A stretch of 64,000 nt of DNA from JABCPE02 sp963530615 (GTDB lineage: Bacteria > Bacteroidota > Bacteroidia > Flavobacteriales > Weeksellaceae), in NCBI GenBank assembly GCA_963530615.1, contig CAUSDX010000007.1:12701-76700 (forward strand), given 5' to 3'. The translations under genes were made by a program, and so were the position numbers. The notes beneath the pieces were generated by a model that searched no databases, was not told the DNA's origin, and saw nothing but the letters and a program-made list of their open reading frames with translations. Positions 33,962-43,507 of this stretch are shown here, piece by piece (the first letter of the stretch is position 1; every line of letters starts with the position of its first letter).

Positions 33962-34870
33962 ATGAGTGGTAGAACATTGGATTATCTTGATCAGTTAGAA
34001 GCTGAGTCTATTCATATATTTAGGGAAGTGGCAGGGCAGTTTGAGAAGCCAGCATTGTTGTTCAGCGGTGGTAAAGATTCTATCGTTTTGGTACACTTAG
34101 CAATGAAGGCATTCCGTCCGTGTAAATTTCCTTTTCCTTTGGTACATATTGATACTGGTCATAATTTTCAAGAAGCTTTGAATTTTAGAGATCAATTAGT
34201 GGAGAAAATTGGTGAAAAATTAATTGTAAGAAAAGTAGAAGATACGATAAAAGCCAAAGGATTGACAGAGCCAAAAGGTAAGTTTGCGAGTAGAAATGCT
34301 TTACAATCTTATACACTTTTAGATACAATTGAAGAGTTTCAATTTGATGCTTGTATTGGTGGAGCGAGAAGAGATGAAGAAAAAGCGAGAGCAAAGGAAA
34401 GAATCTTCTCTGTAAGAGATGATTTTGGAGGTTGGAATCCTAAATTACAACGCCCAGAGCTTTGGAATATTTATAATGGAAAAATACATAAAGGAGAAAA
34501 TGTAAGAGTTTTTCCTATTAGCAATTGGACCGAATTAGATGTTTGGAATTATATTAAAAGAGAAAAAATAGAGTTGCCAAGTATTTATTTTTCTCATGAA
34601 AGAGAGGTTTTAGAGCATCAAGGTCAGTTGATAGCGGTATCTGATTTTATTCAAATAGAAGAAGGGGATAATATTTCTACAAAGAAAGTGAGATATAGAA
34701 CTGTAGGAGATATGACTTGTACGGCAGCGGTAGAATCTGAAGCGTATAGCATAGATGATATAATCAATGAAATTACCATTTCCAGAACCAGTGAGAGAGG
34801 GGAAACTCGAATAGATGATAAAGTCTCAGAGGCTGCGATGGAAGATAGAAAAAAGAATGGGTATTTTTAA
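33962..34870 (+). CDS. cysD: Sulfate adenylyltransferase subunit 2
   Basis: 302 residues. ATP PP-loop FSGGKDSIVLVHLA, then LVHIDTGHNFQEAL, CIGGARRDEEKARAKER and VRFYRTVGDMTCT-like C-terminal block (VRYRTVGDMTCTAAVES). Forms APS from ATP and sulfate together with CysN. Lies 27 bp after cysH and 21 bp before cysN. Confidence 0.97.
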   Translation: MSGRTLDYLDQLEAESIHIFREVAGQFEKPALLFSGGKDSIVLVHLAMKAFRPCKFPFPLVHIDTGHNFQEALNFRDQLVEKIGEKLIVRKVEDTIKAKGLTEPKGKFASRNALQSYTLLDTIEEFQFDACIGGARRDEEKARAKERIFSVRDDFGGWNPKLQRPELWNIYNGKIHKGENVRVFPISNWTELDVWNYIKREKIELPSIYFSHEREVLEHQGQLIAVSDFIQIEEGDNISTKKVRYRTVGDMTCTAAVESEAYSIDDIINEITISRTSERGETRIDDKVSEAAMEDRKKNGYF

Positions 34871-34891
34871 TTTTTTAAGTTTTAATAAAAA

Positions 34892-36133
34892 ATGGATATA
34901 TTAAGATTTTTGACAGCGGGTAGTGTAGATGATGGGAAAAGTACCCTTATTGGGAGGCTATTGTATGATAGTAAAAATATATTAGCAGATCAATTGGAAG
35001 CCATAGAGAGAAGTACTAAAAATAAGGAAAATGGGGAGGTTGATTTGGCTTTACTTACAGATGGTCTCCGAGCAGAGAGAGAGCAGGGAATTACTATAGA
35101 TGTAGCATATAAATATTTCTCTACTCCGAAGAGAAAATTTATTATTGCTGATGCACCAGGGCATATTCAGTATACTAGAAATATGATTACTGGGGCATCT
35201 AATGCGGATTTGATTATTATTTTGGTAGATGCAAGGAATGGAATTATAGAACAAACCAAAAGGCATTCTATCATTGCTTCATTACTCAATATTCCGAATG
35301 TAGTAGTTGCAGTGAATAAAATGGATTTGGTGCATTATTCAGAGGATAGATTTACTGAAATTGTATCTGAATATCATAAAATTGCTGAAGCGTTATCTCT
35401 GAAGAGTGTAAAATTCATTCCAATCAGTGCTAAAGATGGAGACAATGTAGTAGACAAATCAGATAAAATGACTTGGTATTCAGGAGAACCATTATTGGTG
35501 TACTTGGAAACGGTGGAGTTAGGTAAGTCTATTAACTATGAGAATAGTAGATTTCCAGTGCAATTGATTCTTCGTCCACAAGTAGATGAATTTCATGATT
35601 ATAGAGGTTATGCAGGTAAGGTAGCTAGTGGAATATTTCGAGTGAATGATAAGGTGAAAATTTATCCTTCTAATATAGAAACTACAATTAAAGAAATAGA
35701 AGTAGGAAATCAGCAAGTAGAAGAATGTTTTGCTCCACAGAGTGCGGTGATTCATTTGGAAGATGATATTGATATTAGTAGAGGAGATTTAATTGCGAAA
35801 AAAGATGATTTATTAAGGGTAGGACAGGATATAGAGGCGTTGATTTGTTGGATGGATGAAAAGCCTTTGACTTTGGGAACAAGATATTTATTACAACATA
35901 ATAGTAAAATAGTCGTAACGATGGTGAAGGAAATTCGTTATCGTTTGGATGTGAATACTTTAGAAAAAGAACCTAATCCGAGCAAGGCAGAGCTTAATGA
36001 AATCGTGGAAGTGCTGCTGAAAACATCAGCACTATTAAGTTATGATGCTTATCAGAATATTCGTGAGAATGGAAGTGCTATTCTTATAGATGAGACCAGT
36101 TTTGTAACAGTAGGAGCCGTATTGTTCAAATAA
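34892..36133 (+). CDS. cysN: Sulfate adenylyltransferase subunit 1 (GTPase)
   Basis: 413 residues. EF-Tu-like GTPase: G1 GSVDDGKSTL, switch region REQGITIDVAYKYF, G3 DAPGH, G4 NKMD. GTP hydrolysis drives APS synthesis by CysD. The protein ends after the beta-barrel domains; there is no C-terminal APS kinase (CysC) domain, which matters for whether CysH acts on APS or PAPS. Last gene of the operon; terminator follows. Confidence 0.96.
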   Translation: MDILRFLTAGSVDDGKSTLIGRLLYDSKNILADQLEAIERSTKNKENGEVDLALLTDGLRAEREQGITIDVAYKYFSTPKRKFIIADAPGHIQYTRNMITGASNADLIIILVDARNGIIEQTKRHSIIASLLNIPNVVVAVNKMDLVHYSEDRFTEIVSEYHKIAEALSLKSVKFIPISAKDGDNVVDKSDKMTWYSGEPLLVYLETVELGKSINYENSRFPVQLILRPQVDEFHDYRGYAGKVASGIFRVNDKVKIYPSNIETTIKEIEVGNQQVEECFAPQSAVIHLEDDIDISRGDLIAKKDDLLRVGQDIEALICWMDEKPLTLGTRYLLQHNSKIVVTMVKEIRYRLDVNTLEKEPNPSKAELNEIVEVLLKTSALLSYDAYQNIRENGSAILIDETSFVTVGAVLFK

Positions 36134-36154
36134 GATATGATTTATATTTATAAG

Positions 36155-36180
36155 CGATATAGAATTTCTATATCGTTTTT
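36155..36180 (+). terminator. Terminator after cysN
   Basis: Stem cgatatag/ctatatcg with a 5-nt loop followed by TTTTT. Confidence 0.7.
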
Positions 36181-36186
36181 AATTTA

Positions 36187-36218
36187 TTTGTAAATCTTAA
36201 AAAAGAGTAGTATTTTTG
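36187..36218 (+). promoter_or_regulatory. Promoter of the glycan gene set
   Basis: TTTG (36187-36190), 20-bp spacer, TATTTTTG (36211-36218), 18 nt before ATG 36237. Confidence 0.7.
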
Positions 36219-36236
36219 GAAAGAATAGAAGGAAAG

Positions 36237-36848
36237 ATGTACAAAAATATTATAAAACCTATTTTTGATTTTTCGTTAGCTATTATAGGAATTTTATTGT
36301 TTAGTCCATTGTTTGTAATTCTTACAATTATATTATATTTTGCTAATGGAGGACAACCATTTTTTTTTCAATTGAGACCAGGAAAAGAAGGGAAGTTGTT
36401 TAGAATTATAAAGTTTAAGACAATGAATGATAAGAGAGATGCTGGGGGAAATTTATTTTCAGATGCAGAAAGATTAACTAAAATAGGCAAGTTTATCCGA
36501 AAAACTTCATTAGATGAAATACCTCAATTATTAAATGTAATAAAGGGAGAGATGAGTTTAGTGGGACCTAGACCTTTGTTGCCTTCATATTTAGATCTTT
36601 ATAATGATTTTCAGAAGAGAAGAAATGAGGTAAAGCCAGGTATTACGGGGTGGGCTCAAATCAATGGAAGAAATCATATTTCATGGGAAAAAAAGTTTAA
36701 ATATGATGTCTGGTATGTAGACCATGTCAGTTTTTGGTTGGATTTCAAAATATTGATAATTACCATATTAAAGGTTATAAAATCGGAAGGAATTAATGAA
36801 GAAGGACAAGCAACATCAGAAGAATTTAAGGGAAATATTCAGAATTAA
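36237..36848 (+). CDS. Monotopic phosphoglycosyl transferase (PglC/WcaJ-type sugar transferase)
   Basis: 203 residues from ATG 36237 (the TTG at 36216 lies in the -7 element). One N-terminal membrane helix (FSLAIIGILLFSPLFVILTI), then the family core: RPGKEGKLFRIIKFKTMND, KIGKFIRKTSLDEIPQL, GEMSLVGPRPLLPSYLDLY, KPGITGWAQINGR and a final DVWYVDHVSFWLDFKIL. Small catalytic-domain-only form like PglC, lacking the extra helices of WcaJ. Transfers a sugar phosphate to undecaprenyl phosphate at the inner membrane. First of three genes. Confidence 0.9.
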   Translation: MYKNIIKPIFDFSLAIIGILLFSPLFVILTIILYFANGGQPFFFQLRPGKEGKLFRIIKFKTMNDKRDAGGNLFSDAERLTKIGKFIRKTSLDEIPQLLNVIKGEMSLVGPRPLLPSYLDLYNDFQKRRNEVKPGITGWAQINGRNHISWEKKFKYDVWYVDHVSFWLDFKILIITILKVIKSEGINEEGQATSEEFKGNIQN

Positions 36849-36855
36849 ATAGCTT

Positions 36856-37986
36856 ATGAAGTCTAAAATATGGTTATCTCCTCCACATATGGGTGGTACA
36901 GAATTAAAATATATTCATAAAGCATTTGATGAAAATTTTATTGCACCGTTGGGAACTAATATTGATGCTTTTGAGAATAATTTACAAAATTTTTTAGGAG
37001 AGAGTGTAAATGTAGTAGCTCTTTCATCAGGAACGGCAGCCTTACATTTGGCATTGGTAATGTTGGGAGTAAAAATGGGAGATGAAGTGATATGTCAAAG
37101 TATGACTTTTTCAGCATCAGCGAATCCTATTGTATATCAAGGTGCGACCCCTATTTTCATTGACTCAGAAAGGGAAACTTGGAATATGTGTCCAGAGACT
37201 TTGGAAGTAGCAATTAAAGATAGAATCTCTAAAGGTAAAACACCAAAGGCAATCATTTTAGTGCATCTTTATGGAATGCCAGCTAAAATGGATGAAATTA
37301 TGAAGATTGCAAATAAATATGAAATTCCCATTGTAGAAGATGCAGCAGAGGCTTTGGGGTCTGTTTATAAAGGAAAAAAATGTGGAACTTTTGGAGGGAT
37401 GTCTATTTTGAGTTTTAATGGTAATAAGATTATTACAACTTCTGGGGGAGGAGCATTGGTATGTAGGAAACAAGCACAAAAAGAAAGAGCAATTTTTCTT
37501 TCTACTCAAGCAAGAGATGAAGCTCCTTATTATCAACACTCTGAAATAGGTTATAATTATCGTATGAGCAATGTATCGGCAGGGATTGGGTGTGGACAAA
37601 TGGAGGTTTTAGAAGAGCGAATTATACAAAGGAGATTTAATCACCATTTTTATCAAAAGTTATTTGAAAATATGGAAGGAATTTCTATTTTTTCAGAACC
37701 AAATGATGATTTTTATTCTAATCACTGGTTGTCAGCCATCGTAATTGATGAAGAAAGAATAGGTTTTGATAGAGATAAATTGCAGTTAAAATTTTTAGAA
37801 AATAATATAGAAACGAGACCTCTTTGGAAGCCAATGCATTTGCAACCAATTTTTAGTGATGCTCCGTATTATGGAAAGGATGTATCAGAGCAATTGTTTC
37901 AAAAAGGTTTATGTCTTCCATCAGGATCTAATATGACAGATAATGATAGAGAACGAATTGCAAAAATTTTTGAGGAAATGATTTAA
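36856..37986 (+). CDS. DegT/DnrJ/EryC1-family sugar aminotransferase (PglE-like)
   Basis: 376 residues. PLP-dependent: SSGTAALHLALVMLG, VEDAAEALGSVYKGKKCG, and the Schiff-base lysine in SFNGNKIITTSGGG. The N-terminal IWLSPPHMGGTELKYIHKAF is typical of PglE-like enzymes that aminate UDP-4-keto-6-deoxy-GlcNAc. It starts 7 bp after the transferase gene. The substrate is inferred from the neighbours. Confidence 0.88.
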   Translation: MKSKIWLSPPHMGGTELKYIHKAFDENFIAPLGTNIDAFENNLQNFLGESVNVVALSSGTAALHLALVMLGVKMGDEVICQSMTFSASANPIVYQGATPIFIDSERETWNMCPETLEVAIKDRISKGKTPKAIILVHLYGMPAKMDEIMKIANKYEIPIVEDAAEALGSVYKGKKCGTFGGMSILSFNGNKIITTSGGGALVCRKQAQKERAIFLSTQARDEAPYYQHSEIGYNYRMSNVSAGIGCGQMEVLEERIIQRRFNHHFYQKLFENMEGISIFSEPNDDFYSNHWLSAIVIDEERIGFDRDKLQLKFLENNIETRPLWKPMHLQPIFSDAPYYGKDVSEQLFQKGLCLPSGSNMTDNDRERIAKIFEEMI

Positions 37987-38016
37987 GTTGTAGAATATTA
38001 TAAATAGTATAGTTAT

Positions 38017-39132
38017 ATGAGAAATGAGGAAAAAAATAGTATTCTAATAGAAAACTTACTTGATAGAAGACCGATTTTGATAGAAAATGAGGAAATAAAA
38101 AATAAACATTTTCAAAAACAAATTTTAGTAACGGGAGGAGCAGGTTCTATTGGAAGTGAAATAGTGAGGCAAATAGCTATTTATAATCCTGATTTAATAG
38201 TAGTTGTAGATCAGGCAGAGACGCCGTTATATGATATGGAATTAGAAATGTCAGAGTGTTTTCCAAAAGTGAAATTTGAATTTATTTTGGCTGATATTTC
38301 TAATGAAAATAGAATGAAAGATATTTTTGCTGAGCATTCTTTTTCCATAGTATATCATGCAGCAGCTTATAAACATGTACCAATAATAGAAAAAAATCCA
38401 CATGCAGCGGTACTAGTAAATATTCAAGGGAGTAAAATTTTAGCACTTCTATCAAGTAAATATCATGTGGAGACTTTTATAATGATTTCAACGGATAAAG
38501 CTGTAAATCCTACCAATGTGATGGGGGCATCAAAAAGGGTGGCTGAGTTATTTGTCCAATCATTACAAAATAAAAAAAATCATAAAACGAAATTTATCAC
38601 GACTCGTTTTGGGAATGTTTTGGGGGCTAATGGCTCTGCTGTACCATATTTCATAAAACAAATAAATAAAGGAGGTCCTATAACAATCACTCATCCTGAA
38701 ATTACTAGATATTTTATGACTATTTCAGAGGCATGTGAATTGGTACTCCATGCAGGAATAATGGGTAATGGAGGAGAAATTTTTATTTTTGATATGGGAG
38801 AGCCTATAAAAATTCTTGATTTGGTAAGAAAAATGATAAAACTCTTGGGTTTAGAACCCGATGTAGATATCAAAATTATTTTTACAGGGTTAAGACTTGG
38901 AGAAAAACTTTTTGAGGAATTATCAGGAGATAGTTCTAAAATTTTGCCAACTCACCATCCTAAAATCATGATTTCTAAAGATAATGTTATGAATTATGAA
39001 GAAATAGATTTTTTAACACAAAAAATATTTTTAAAAGCACAAGAAGGTAATAAGATGGAAGTGGTAAAAATATTGAAAGAAATAGTAAAAGAATTCAAAA
39101 GTGAAAATTCTATCTTTAAAAAATTAGATTAA
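38017..39132 (+). CDS. UDP-sugar 4,6-dehydratase (PglF/CapD-type, soluble form)
   Basis: 371 residues. Rossmann start KQILVTGGAGSIGSEIVRQI and the CapD-type active site region MISTDKAVNPTNVMGASKR, with Met where classic SDR enzymes have Tyr. TRFGNVLGANGSAVPYF and GEIFIFDMGEPIKI follow. The four N-terminal membrane helices and first domain of full PglF/WbpM (about 640 residues) are absent, so this is the short cytoplasmic version. Probably makes the 4-keto sugar used by the aminotransferase upstream (30 bp gap). Confidence 0.87.
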   Translation: MRNEEKNSILIENLLDRRPILIENEEIKNKHFQKQILVTGGAGSIGSEIVRQIAIYNPDLIVVVDQAETPLYDMELEMSECFPKVKFEFILADISNENRMKDIFAEHSFSIVYHAAAYKHVPIIEKNPHAAVLVNIQGSKILALLSSKYHVETFIMISTDKAVNPTNVMGASKRVAELFVQSLQNKKNHKTKFITTRFGNVLGANGSAVPYFIKQINKGGPITITHPEITRYFMTISEACELVLHAGIMGNGGEIFIFDMGEPIKILDLVRKMIKLLGLEPDVDIKIIFTGLRLGEKLFEELSGDSSKILPTHHPKIMISKDNVMNYEEIDFLTQKIFLKAQEGNKMEVVKILKEIVKEFKSENSIFKKLD

Positions 39133-39164
39133 AATAATGAGGCTGTAAAAAACCTCATTATTTT
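39131..39164. terminator. Bidirectional terminator between dehydratase and DUF493 genes
   Basis: Arms aaaataatgagg / cctcattatttt with a 10-nt loop. Confidence 0.85.
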
Positions 39165-39461
39165 TTATAACATAATAATACCTTCTATTTTAGAAACATC
39201 TTTGTAAATTTTTATTACATGATTAGAATCTAAAACGAAACAAGAAATAGTTACACTTAAATACTTTCCATTGCTACTTTCTTTAGTCGTAAGGCTATAC
39301 TCTAAATTATCGAAGACTTGATAAAGTTCACCTAATTTTTCTTCATCATGATTTGTTAAAATAAATTTATATAAATAATTACCAGGAAAATCATGATTGA
39401 GATCAAGGTTCTTTTTAAGACTTTTATAAAATTCTTCAGGGTTTGCGGTATACTGTTCCAT
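39165..39461 (-). CDS. DUF493 (YbeD-like) protein
   Basis: 98 residues. Ferredoxin-like ACT-type fold as in YbeD: PGNYLYKFILTNHDEEKLGE, ... SSNGKYLSVTISCFVLDSNH, IYKDVSKIEGIIML. Function unknown, although E. coli YbeD lies beside lipoate genes. Located 18 bp after marC on the same strand. Confidence 0.85.
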   Translation of the reverse strand: MEQYTANPEEFYKSLKKNLDLNHDFPGNYLYKFILTNHDEEKLGELYQVFDNLEYSLTTKESSNGKYLSVTISCFVLDSNHVIKIYKDVSKIEGIIML

Positions 39462-39479
39462 ATAGATGCAATTTGTATT

Positions 39480-40076
39480 TTAATGTTGTGATAGATTATC
39501 TATTAGTTGAATTAAGTTGCTTAAAAACATTTTAATTGCTATAGCTAACAGTATAATTCCGAATACTTTTTTCAAGATCATTAGAGTGCCATCTTTAATT
39601 ATTGAAGAAAGTCGTTCAGAAGACTTCAAAACAATATAAACTACAAGAACATTCAATAAGATTGCGATAATGATATTGATAACGGCATATTCTGCTCGTA
39701 AAGATAAGGTTGTAGTCAATGTTCCTGCACCTGCAACCAAGGGAAATGCAATAGGAACTATTGATGCAGATGTCATCTCTTCTTGTTTGTGAATCTGAAT
39801 TCCTAAAATTAATTCCAAGGCTATAAATAAAATTATTAAAGCTCCTACAATAGCGAATGAGTTAATATCTAATCCTATGAATTTAAGCATTTTATCTCCT
39901 GCAAAAAGGAATGTTAGCATGATGATAGCAGAAGCAATAGACGCCTTTTCAGACTCTATTTTTCCAAACCTTTTGCGTAGATCTAGAATGATAGGTGTAG
40001 ATCCAATAATGTCAATTATAGCAAATAAAGTTAAAAAGCAAGTTAATGTTTGTTGAAAAGAGAAAGATTCAAGCAT
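39480..40076 (-). CDS. MarC-family integral membrane protein
   Basis: 198 residues with six hydrophobic segments. Typical blocks: LFAIIDIIGSTPIILDL, IALELILGIQIHKQEE, ASIVPIAFPLVAGAGTLTT and the C-terminal FGIILLAIAIKMFLSNL. Inner-membrane protein of unknown transport role; the early multidrug-resistance link of MarC was not supported later. Separate from the bat operon by a 36-bp gap, so read-through is possible. Confidence 0.88.
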   Translation of the reverse strand: MLESFSFQQTLTCFLTLFAIIDIIGSTPIILDLRKRFGKIESEKASIASAIIMLTFLFAGDKMLKFIGLDINSFAIVGALIILFIALELILGIQIHKQEEMTSASIVPIAFPLVAGAGTLTTTLSLRAEYAVINIIIAILLNVLVVYIVLKSSERLSSIIKDGTLMILKKVFGIILLAIAIKMFLSNLIQLIDNLSQH

Positions 40077-40112
40077 AATTAAATTTTTCTCAAAAATAGA
40101 AATAAATTTTAA

Positions 40113-41801
40113 TTATTTCATAATTTTAGAATAAAATTTTATAATATCATCATAGAAACTTTTCATATCCTCATGAATAGGAGCATATTTTTCTGTTAGT
40201 ATTCTTTTCCGGAAACTAATGAATTCTTGTGCAAAATCTTGATTTACAGTATCTTCTAAAAATTCTTCAATGCTTTTATTGCTTTCTAAAGTTACCTGCT
40301 CCTCGGCATCATAATGTAATTCATCATAATGTTCAAAGAAAGACAATGGTAAATTATTATCTAAATCTCTTTTCATGGAACGGAAATAATATTCTTTTCC
40401 AATGAATAAATGATGTTTTAGTATTTCTTCTGTTTCAGCGATGGTCGTGATACTTTCGGGTAAGATTTTTGATGCTTTTTTCTTTCTATTTCTTGAAAAT
40501 TTAATGAAAATGCCAGTTAAAATCATGATTAATAAAAACATGAATGCTCTAACAGAAATATTTTTCCATGAGATTTTATTTTCTTCTTTTTCTTCAGAAA
40601 TAGGAGATAAATCTTTTTCTTTCAGAATATTTTCTGTATCATCCATTAATTTATTAAAGGAAGAATTTTTCATATCCTTTGTAGAATCGGAAATAAAAAT
40701 GCTGTCTTTTTTTGTAATATTATGATATAGATTGGTTTTAGGATTAAAAAATGAAAAATCCTCAATATTAATATTAACGATACCTTCTTTTTGGGGTATG
40801 AGAATATAATGTTCAGTAATTTCTCCTTTCAAACCTTTTGATGTGGCAATAAAATCTGATGTTTTTTTGGGCTTATTTAATATTTTATAATCATCAGATG
40901 AAAGAATTTTTGGCAACTCTATATGGTCAAAGTTTCCATGTCCTGAAAGTTTAATTAAAATATCATAGGCCTTATTTATTTTTGCTTGATAATGAGGCTT
41001 AATCACCTCTAATTCAAAATTTCCTACAGCATTTTTGAAGTTTTCGGGGGCTCCTTGTGGTAGAGGTTTTACATTAATGTTTAGAGAATTAGAGCTTAAT
41101 TTTTCATTTTCTAATTTAGCTAAAGTAGGGGGGATATTATAATTTCCAAACTTGTCTGGATATGTTACAAAAGAGGAGATATTTTGTGATGAATAAGCAT
41201 CACTAACTTCTATATCATGTTTTTGAGTATGAATAGGATATGCTTTTGTTTTTCCTTGTGGTAATTGGATATGGTTTATTTTCCTAAAATTTTGAAAATT
41301 TTTTCCATGAGCTTTTAGGGTAATGATAACTGGCTCAAATATATAGTAAGAGTTATCAGTGGTTTCCATTTTGAGTTGCACATTTTTTGCCAAAAAATTC
41401 TCATTTTCTTTTTTGGAATTTTCTTTTACAAAAATATCAAAAGACTCTGATTTGTAGATTTTACCATTGATTTGGACCAATGCACTTCCTATTTTTATTT
41501 TTCCTGATTGTTTGGGTTCTAAAACGAGTTGATAGACCACTTGTCTTACGAGCATACCAGTGTCAGGGTCTATGAATGAAAAAATTTCTGAAGCGTTTCC
41601 TAAAATTTCAAATTTGGATAAATCAGGTAATTTTATAGGAGTTTGTTGTTCCAATTCATTTCCTAAAATTTCTAAACCAATATTGAGTTTGAAGGCTTCT
41701 TTTACTTCATATTCTTTAGTATTGGTTTCTGATAAAATAGAGACTTGCCCATATGAAAATATGGATAATGTTATAAGTACATATAGGAACCTATTTTTCA
41801 T
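40113..41801 (-). CDS. batD: BatD protein of the aerotolerance (bat) operon
   Basis: 562 residues from ATG 41801; a TTG at 41813 overlaps the previous gene. Signal peptide MKNRFLYVLITLSIFSYGQ, then BatD beta-sandwich repeats (VREAFKLNIGLEILGNELE-like start, YIFEPVIITLKAHGKNF), one transmembrane helix about residue 410 (AFMFLLIMILTGIFIKF) and a cytoplasmic helical tail. Last gene of moxR-DUF58-unknown-batA-batB-batC-batD. Known in Bacteroides for oxygen tolerance; likely acts with the von Willebrand proteins at the envelope. No batE follows. Confidence 0.85.
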   Translation of the reverse strand: MKNRFLYVLITLSIFSYGQVSILSETNTKEYEVKEAFKLNIGLEILGNELEQQTPIKLPDLSKFEILGNASEIFSFIDPDTGMLVRQVVYQLVLEPKQSGKIKIGSALVQINGKIYKSESFDIFVKENSKKENENFLAKNVQLKMETTDNSYYIFEPVIITLKAHGKNFQNFRKINHIQLPQGKTKAYPIHTQKHDIEVSDAYSSQNISSFVTYPDKFGNYNIPPTLAKLENEKLSSNSLNINVKPLPQGAPENFKNAVGNFELEVIKPHYQAKINKAYDILIKLSGHGNFDHIELPKILSSDDYKILNKPKKTSDFIATSKGLKGEITEHYILIPQKEGIVNINIEDFSFFNPKTNLYHNITKKDSIFISDSTKDMKNSSFNKLMDDTENILKEKDLSPISEEKEENKISWKNISVRAFMFLLIMILTGIFIKFSRNRKKKASKILPESITTIAETEEILKHHLFIGKEYYFRSMKRDLDNNLPLSFFEHYDELHYDAEEQVTLESNKSIEEFLEDTVNQDFAQEFISFRKRILTEKYAPIHEDMKSFYDDIIKFYSKIMK

Positions 41802-41806
41802 GAAAA

Positions 41807-42433
41807 TTACCAATCTTTTTCGTTATTTCGTATTGTAGAATATCCTTTGTGATTTAATGTTCTATGTGCAGTGTTTCGTTCTTTTTCTTCTATTTTTTTT
41901 ATAAATTCTTCTTCTTTATTTCTTTCTTGTTCTTTTTGAGTATTTTCTTGATTAAGTTTGCTATTTTGAGTATTCTGACTTTTGTTTTGATATTGTTTTT
42001 TTTGCTTCTCTTCTTGTTTTTTTGCAATTCTCAAATTTCGAAGAATATCGGGATTATTAGGCTCTAATTTTAAAGCATTTTGATAAGATTTAATTGCTGA
42101 CTGAATATCTTTATTTAGGAATTGAGCATTTCCCATATTGTATAAAGTTATTTTTTGTTCATGTCTGTTTTGAGTGTTTTTTAGTGCGTTCTGATATTCA
42201 TTGATAGCATCTGCATATATTCCTTTTTTATAAAGACTATTACCAAGATTGTAAAGTGCTTTAAAATCATTGTTATTTTTTTTAATAGCTTCTATATAGT
42301 AATAGGAAGCCCTATCAAAGTCTTGTTTTTTATAACTTTGATTGCCTTTATGAATCATTATCTTGTCACTTTCTTGTCCTAAAATAATTTTTCCTACACA
42401 AAAAAGCAATGCAAAAACAAAATTTTTCATCAT
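41807..42433 (-). CDS. batC: BatC, tetratricopeptide-repeat protein
   Basis: 208 residues. Signal peptide (FVFALLFCVGKIILGQ), then about three TPR units (ALYNLGNSLYKKGIYADAIN; YNMGNAQFLNKDIQSAIKSY), then a low-complexity Gln/Asn/Lys/Glu-rich tail (NKSQNTQNSKLNQENTQKEQ). TPR proteins of bat operons serve as scaffolds between the VWA proteins. The batD start lies 5 bp beyond its stop. Confidence 0.85.
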   Translation of the reverse strand: MMKNFVFALLFCVGKIILGQESDKIMIHKGNQSYKKQDFDRASYYYIEAIKKNNNDFKALYNLGNSLYKKGIYADAINEYQNALKNTQNRHEQKITLYNMGNAQFLNKDIQSAIKSYQNALKLEPNNPDILRNLRIAKKQEEKQKKQYQNKSQNTQNSKLNQENTQKEQERNKEEEFIKKIEEKERNTAHRTLNHKGYSTIRNNEKDW

Positions 42434-42502
42434 AATAACGCAAAGATAAATTTTAATTTGTTAAAAGCAATCTTTCATTTTGTTAAAAAATATTAATAAG
42501 AC

Positions 42503-43501
42503 TTAAAAATTCAAATCTTTTTTGGGATTAAATAAGTAAATACAAATAAAAAGGAAAATAGATATTCCTAAAAACCATTGGTAATAGTGTGTAGTATGCT
42601 TGATTGTAGTGGTATTAGTATGATTATTTTTTTGTGTTTTTTTGATATCATTGATTATTTTTTCTGAGGCTTTACTAGGATTATTTCCATCAATAAATAC
42701 TCCATTTGTTTTTTTAGCTATTGATTTTAGAGCGTTCAACTCTCTTTTGGTAATGATAATTTGTCCGTATTCATCTCGTTTATAGTCTTGGTAATTTTCA
42801 AATGTATATTCGGGAATAGGAGCTCCATCTTCGGTGCCAATTCCTACTGTAGTAATGTTAATATTGCTATTTTTAGCTTTTTGAATAGCATTATTGTGAT
42901 TACCTTCATTGTCTTCTCCATCGCTGATAAGAATTATTTTTTTCTCTCCTGAAGGAGCATTATTGAGTTTTTTTATACTTTCTTCAACTGCTAGAAAAAA
43001 ATCAGTTCCTTGTTTTTGGATGAAGTTGGAATTGATATTGTCTAAAAATATATTAGCCGAAGAATAATCTGTGGTGAGCGGCATGATGCTACGGGCTTCT
43101 CCTGCGAAGAGTACAATTCCTACACGATCGTTTTCAAGTTTGTTAATCGTTTGGTTTAAAATGTCTTTAGCGAGTCCTAATCGTGAGGGGTCTACATCTT
43201 GAGCGTTCATGGAGTTGGAAACATCAATTAAAAATAAAACATTACTATTTTTTTGATTGATTTCTATTTTTTCGTTGTTCTCGGTAGATAAATTAAGCAT
43301 TGCTAAAACCAAAAATAAGATGGCTAAAATGTAACCCCATGGGATAATTTTATTTAAAAAGGATGTTTTTCCAAAAATTTGATTATGAAATTTAGGTTCT
43401 GCAAAAATATTTCGCTTATTTTTTTTCCATTTTGTGAAATTGAGCATTAGAAAAATAAGTAAAGGCAAAATAAGTAGCAAATATGGATTGATATAGGACA
43501 T
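42503..43501 (-). CDS. batB: BatB, von Willebrand factor A membrane protein
   Basis: 332 residues. Two N-terminal helices (LLLILPLLIFLMLNF; WGYILAILFLVLAML), a VWA domain with a complete MIDAS start (LFLIDVSNSMNAQDVDPSRL) and DxxxDxE-like ISDGEDNEGNH, and a C-terminal helix (WFLGISIFLFICIYLF). Metal-dependent adhesion site implies binding of a partner in the periplasm or membrane. Six bp after batA. Confidence 0.9.
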   Translation of the reverse strand: MSYINPYLLLILPLLIFLMLNFTKWKKNKRNIFAEPKFHNQIFGKTSFLNKIIPWGYILAILFLVLAMLNLSTENNEKIEINQKNSNVLFLIDVSNSMNAQDVDPSRLGLAKDILNQTINKLENDRVGIVLFAGEARSIMPLTTDYSSANIFLDNINSNFIQKQGTDFFLAVEESIKKLNNAPSGEKKIILISDGEDNEGNHNNAIQKAKNSNINITTVGIGTEDGAPIPEYTFENYQDYKRDEYGQIIITKRELNALKSIAKKTNGVFIDGNNPSKASEKIINDIKKTQKNNHTNTTTIKHTTHYYQWFLGISIFLFICIYLFNPKKDLNF

Positions 43502-43507
43502 TTTATA

